This document shows positions 53,401 through 56,400 of a DNA stretch of 60,000 nucleotides, in pieces; position 1 is the stretch's first letter, and the number at the start of each line of letters is the position of its first letter. A program made the translations under genes and the position numbers. The stretch spans positions 21,858,646 through 21,918,645 of the forward strand of contig NC_088311.1 in assembly GCF_910592395.1 (NCBI RefSeq), in the 5' to 3' direction. The stretch is from Lineus longissimus (taxonomy: Eukaryota > Nemertea > Pilidiophora > Heteronemertea > Lineidae). The notes below the pieces were generated by a model, which ran no database searches, was not told the origin of the DNA, and saw only the letters and a program-made list of their open reading frames with translations.

Positions 53401-56400
53401 TAAAAAAATTAATCTATATTTCAGCCACAATGGTGTTTCACAGTTAAAAACAAGAAACTTGGTCTTCTGATTGGTGAGGTGTGCGGCATTGAAGAATTCA
53501 CATCAAATACGATCGCCATCTTCCACGTTTTCAACAAAAATAATTACATATTGTCCGATCCGTCTTACGAGGCGGTTGCGCTATTCAAAGACTTCGTCAT
53601 GCCACCGTCTGCTCAAGAGTTGTGTCGCTACGGCAAGATCTTCCAGGGCGGCGACACCGCCATTATCCGTTATGAAGCTGGAATCGGCACAAATGCTACG
53701 CTGACGAATATAGCAGCTTTCAAGGAGGTAAGATGACTCCTTGATTATTTACACAGCTGAAAGTGTTTATGTTAGACTGAAATTCCTTTTACTTGGGCCA
53801 CTTTTAGTTTTAATAACCCGAGTGAAGGGACCATGATCTCAATCAGAAGTAACGATAGTTGAAAACTTTTTATTCAAATTTGGTGTCTTGTAATACTTGT
53901 GTTCATTAGTAGGCAATATTGAACAATGATTTACAAAGAACGGGCAATTAGAATTGAAAGACAGTTTTTGTAGCCACAACATGTTAAGGTCATATTCTGT
54001 TATAAGATACAAAAATGACCAAAATATCATAAAAAATGTCAACGGCTAAAATGTGAGTATTCCATTTTACCATATTCTTTACATCTCCCTATACAAAACC
54101 GTTGAAAATATCAACGGCTGAAATATACTTGGCTCCATTTCATTCTTATCACCTTTCCTTCTAGGTTGCCACTCCTTGTGTGCCGTGCGTCAAATCATGC
54201 GATGTGTTCACGTGTAACAAGAGTTGTCCAGCCAAGTCCATTAGTAATATCCAGATTCAGTTGGACGGTTTGTCACTGAAGTTGGACAATAACATAACAA
54301 CCGCACATGGCAAGAAGGGAGAATTTAAGGACAAGTTAGAGATAATGTACTATTTGACAGGTAGGTTGAGAATAAAGTTTGGCAATCTTTGTTAGAAGTT
54401 TGTTTTTTATGGTGTCATTCCGTATGAAAGGGCCAGTTAGAAGTGGTTTTTGAGCACTCTTACCTGATGAAAGTGATATAGCGGGACGTGTAACAGGTTT
54501 ACCAAATGACAGTGATAGCAGAAGGCGTATCAGGTTCACCTGAAACAGTGATAGCAAGATGTTGATCCGGTAAACCTGACTACAGTCATAGCGGAAGGTG
54601 TTTAAAGTTGACATCACTACAGTGATGGCAGGAGGTGTATCAGGTTCACCTGACACAGTGATAGCAAGGTTGATCCGGTAAACCTGACTACAGTCATAGC
54701 GGAAAGTGTTTAAAGTTGACATCACTACAGTGATGGCAGGAGGTGTATCAGGTTAACCTCCTAACAAAGAGGTGTACGAGGTTTGCCTAATCTTAAAACT
54801 GGAATCGACATGGATGAGTAATACTTGGTACATTTCTTCCCCAGTGAAAGCACTGCTTGGCTCCGGTGCGTACGCCATTCAATCCTCCACTGGTTTCTAC
54901 ATCGACATCACGCCGCCCGTCCTCGATAGCGACGTTGGTGTCATGTACATAGATGTGAAGCGTGGAGCATTCGAACCGGTTCATTACCAGAAGTCCAGTG
55001 ACACGCTTAAGGTGATCTGGAAATGTGACGACAGTGAGAGTGGTATCAAGGTCAGTAAAGGTCATTACGGTCAGAGTAAATGTTCCTAAGTGAATGAACA
55101 GTGAAATGGGAAGCCTGTTGTAAGCAGACAATGTGCAAAACTTGATAGAAAGAAAAACTGAACGCTGGAAGTTTTCTGCTAGAGTAGTAGATGTTAATTT
55201 GTGATATCCTATACCGATTGAGCCCAAAATTTACTTTCATTATTCCCACATTTGTCAGTCCCCCACCCCCCTGATGAAATGACCGTGTCTATTTGCACTG
55301 ATTTGATGGATAAAAGAGTTCAACAGCTCTGTTTGTTTCGTGGGAGACTTGGTCCCTCCATACATATCTCCAACATTTTTTTCAAATCTGTTTGTCGCAT
55401 TTACAGGAAAACAGCTGGGCGATCGGTACGAAGCCAGGACAGACGGACGTACAAGGCTTCACCTCTGTTGGGATGCTTGGCACTGGTACAAAGACCGGTT
55501 TGGTTCTATTTAACCAACAGGCGTATTTTGTGACCATCATTTGCATCAACCACGCTGGATTGGAATTGCGAACAGTTGACTCAAAAGGTAAAGAGGCAAA
55601 AGCATGTAATCCTATTTCAATTTGCCTGTTCCCAGACATGAGCAAACAACTTTGAAATGGGTTGGACTCCTTCAGCTCCTACAGCATGGATAATCAGAAT
55701 CATGATTAGACGTTAAAAGCTGGACATCTGACCAGTTTGTTTCTTCAAATTAAAAAAATCTTGACCAAACCTTTTTCTTCTTTAGGTGTGATGGTTCTTC
55801 TCGGCCAGCCAAACATCGATGACGTCACAACGACCCTGACTCATGCTACCGCCTTTGATTTGGTCCCTCCTGTCTACCCGACTGGAGCCATGCAGACAGA
55901 CAGCCCAACAAAGGCTGGGGCAACATGGTCCAAGGCCAGTGATGCAAGCATTGGAAGATATGGTCAGCATTGAATTATCCTAAATCTCTACTGTTGCTGC
56001 TGTAAACGTATTTCTGTGGCTCTAAAGTTTTGCAAAAATCAGTTTTTTTAAAATGTCCATGCCAATGTCCATGTCGTCGGTCGTTTCAATATTTTGAATG
56101 GAGTTCTGTTTTGTTTATTTCAGAGTGCATCGGGACATCTTTAGAATCCATAGATGACAATATTTTGAATGGAGTTCTGTTTTGTTTATTTCAGAGTTCT
56201 GCATCGGGACATCTTTAGAATCCATAGATGACAATATTTTGAATGGAGTTCTGTTTTGTTTATTTCAGAGTTCTGCATCGGGACATCTTTAGAATCCATA
56301 GATGACAATATTTTGAATGGAATTCTGTTTTGTTTATTTCAGAGTTCTGTATCGGGACATCTTTAGAATCCATAGATGACGTCTTCCCATGTACCTGGCT

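Larger units (their letters stand above)
51348..53727 (+). other. Block 9: concanavalin/GH16-like beta-sandwich region, exons 87-91
   Basis: Exons: 51348-51613, 51837-51983, 52330-52513, 52821-52969 and 53425-53727 (about residues 5831-6180). It contains GGFYRNAEIARGGVYQIGIK, then AVTSVVFWDGQPG, and later ADYHKYTIEVHYRDDDP followed by QWCFTVKNKKLG. These match the phrasing of GH16-type jelly rolls (edge strand, 'A-F-W', and 'F-H-x-Y-x-I-E-W' then W-x-V). I see no E-x-D-x-(x)-E catalytic motif, so it is probably non-enzymatic. A Cys-rich insert (CKCC, CVCNC) and a short (SQD)3 repeat lie in exons 88-89. The family assignment is an inference from motif order only. Confidence 0.6.
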
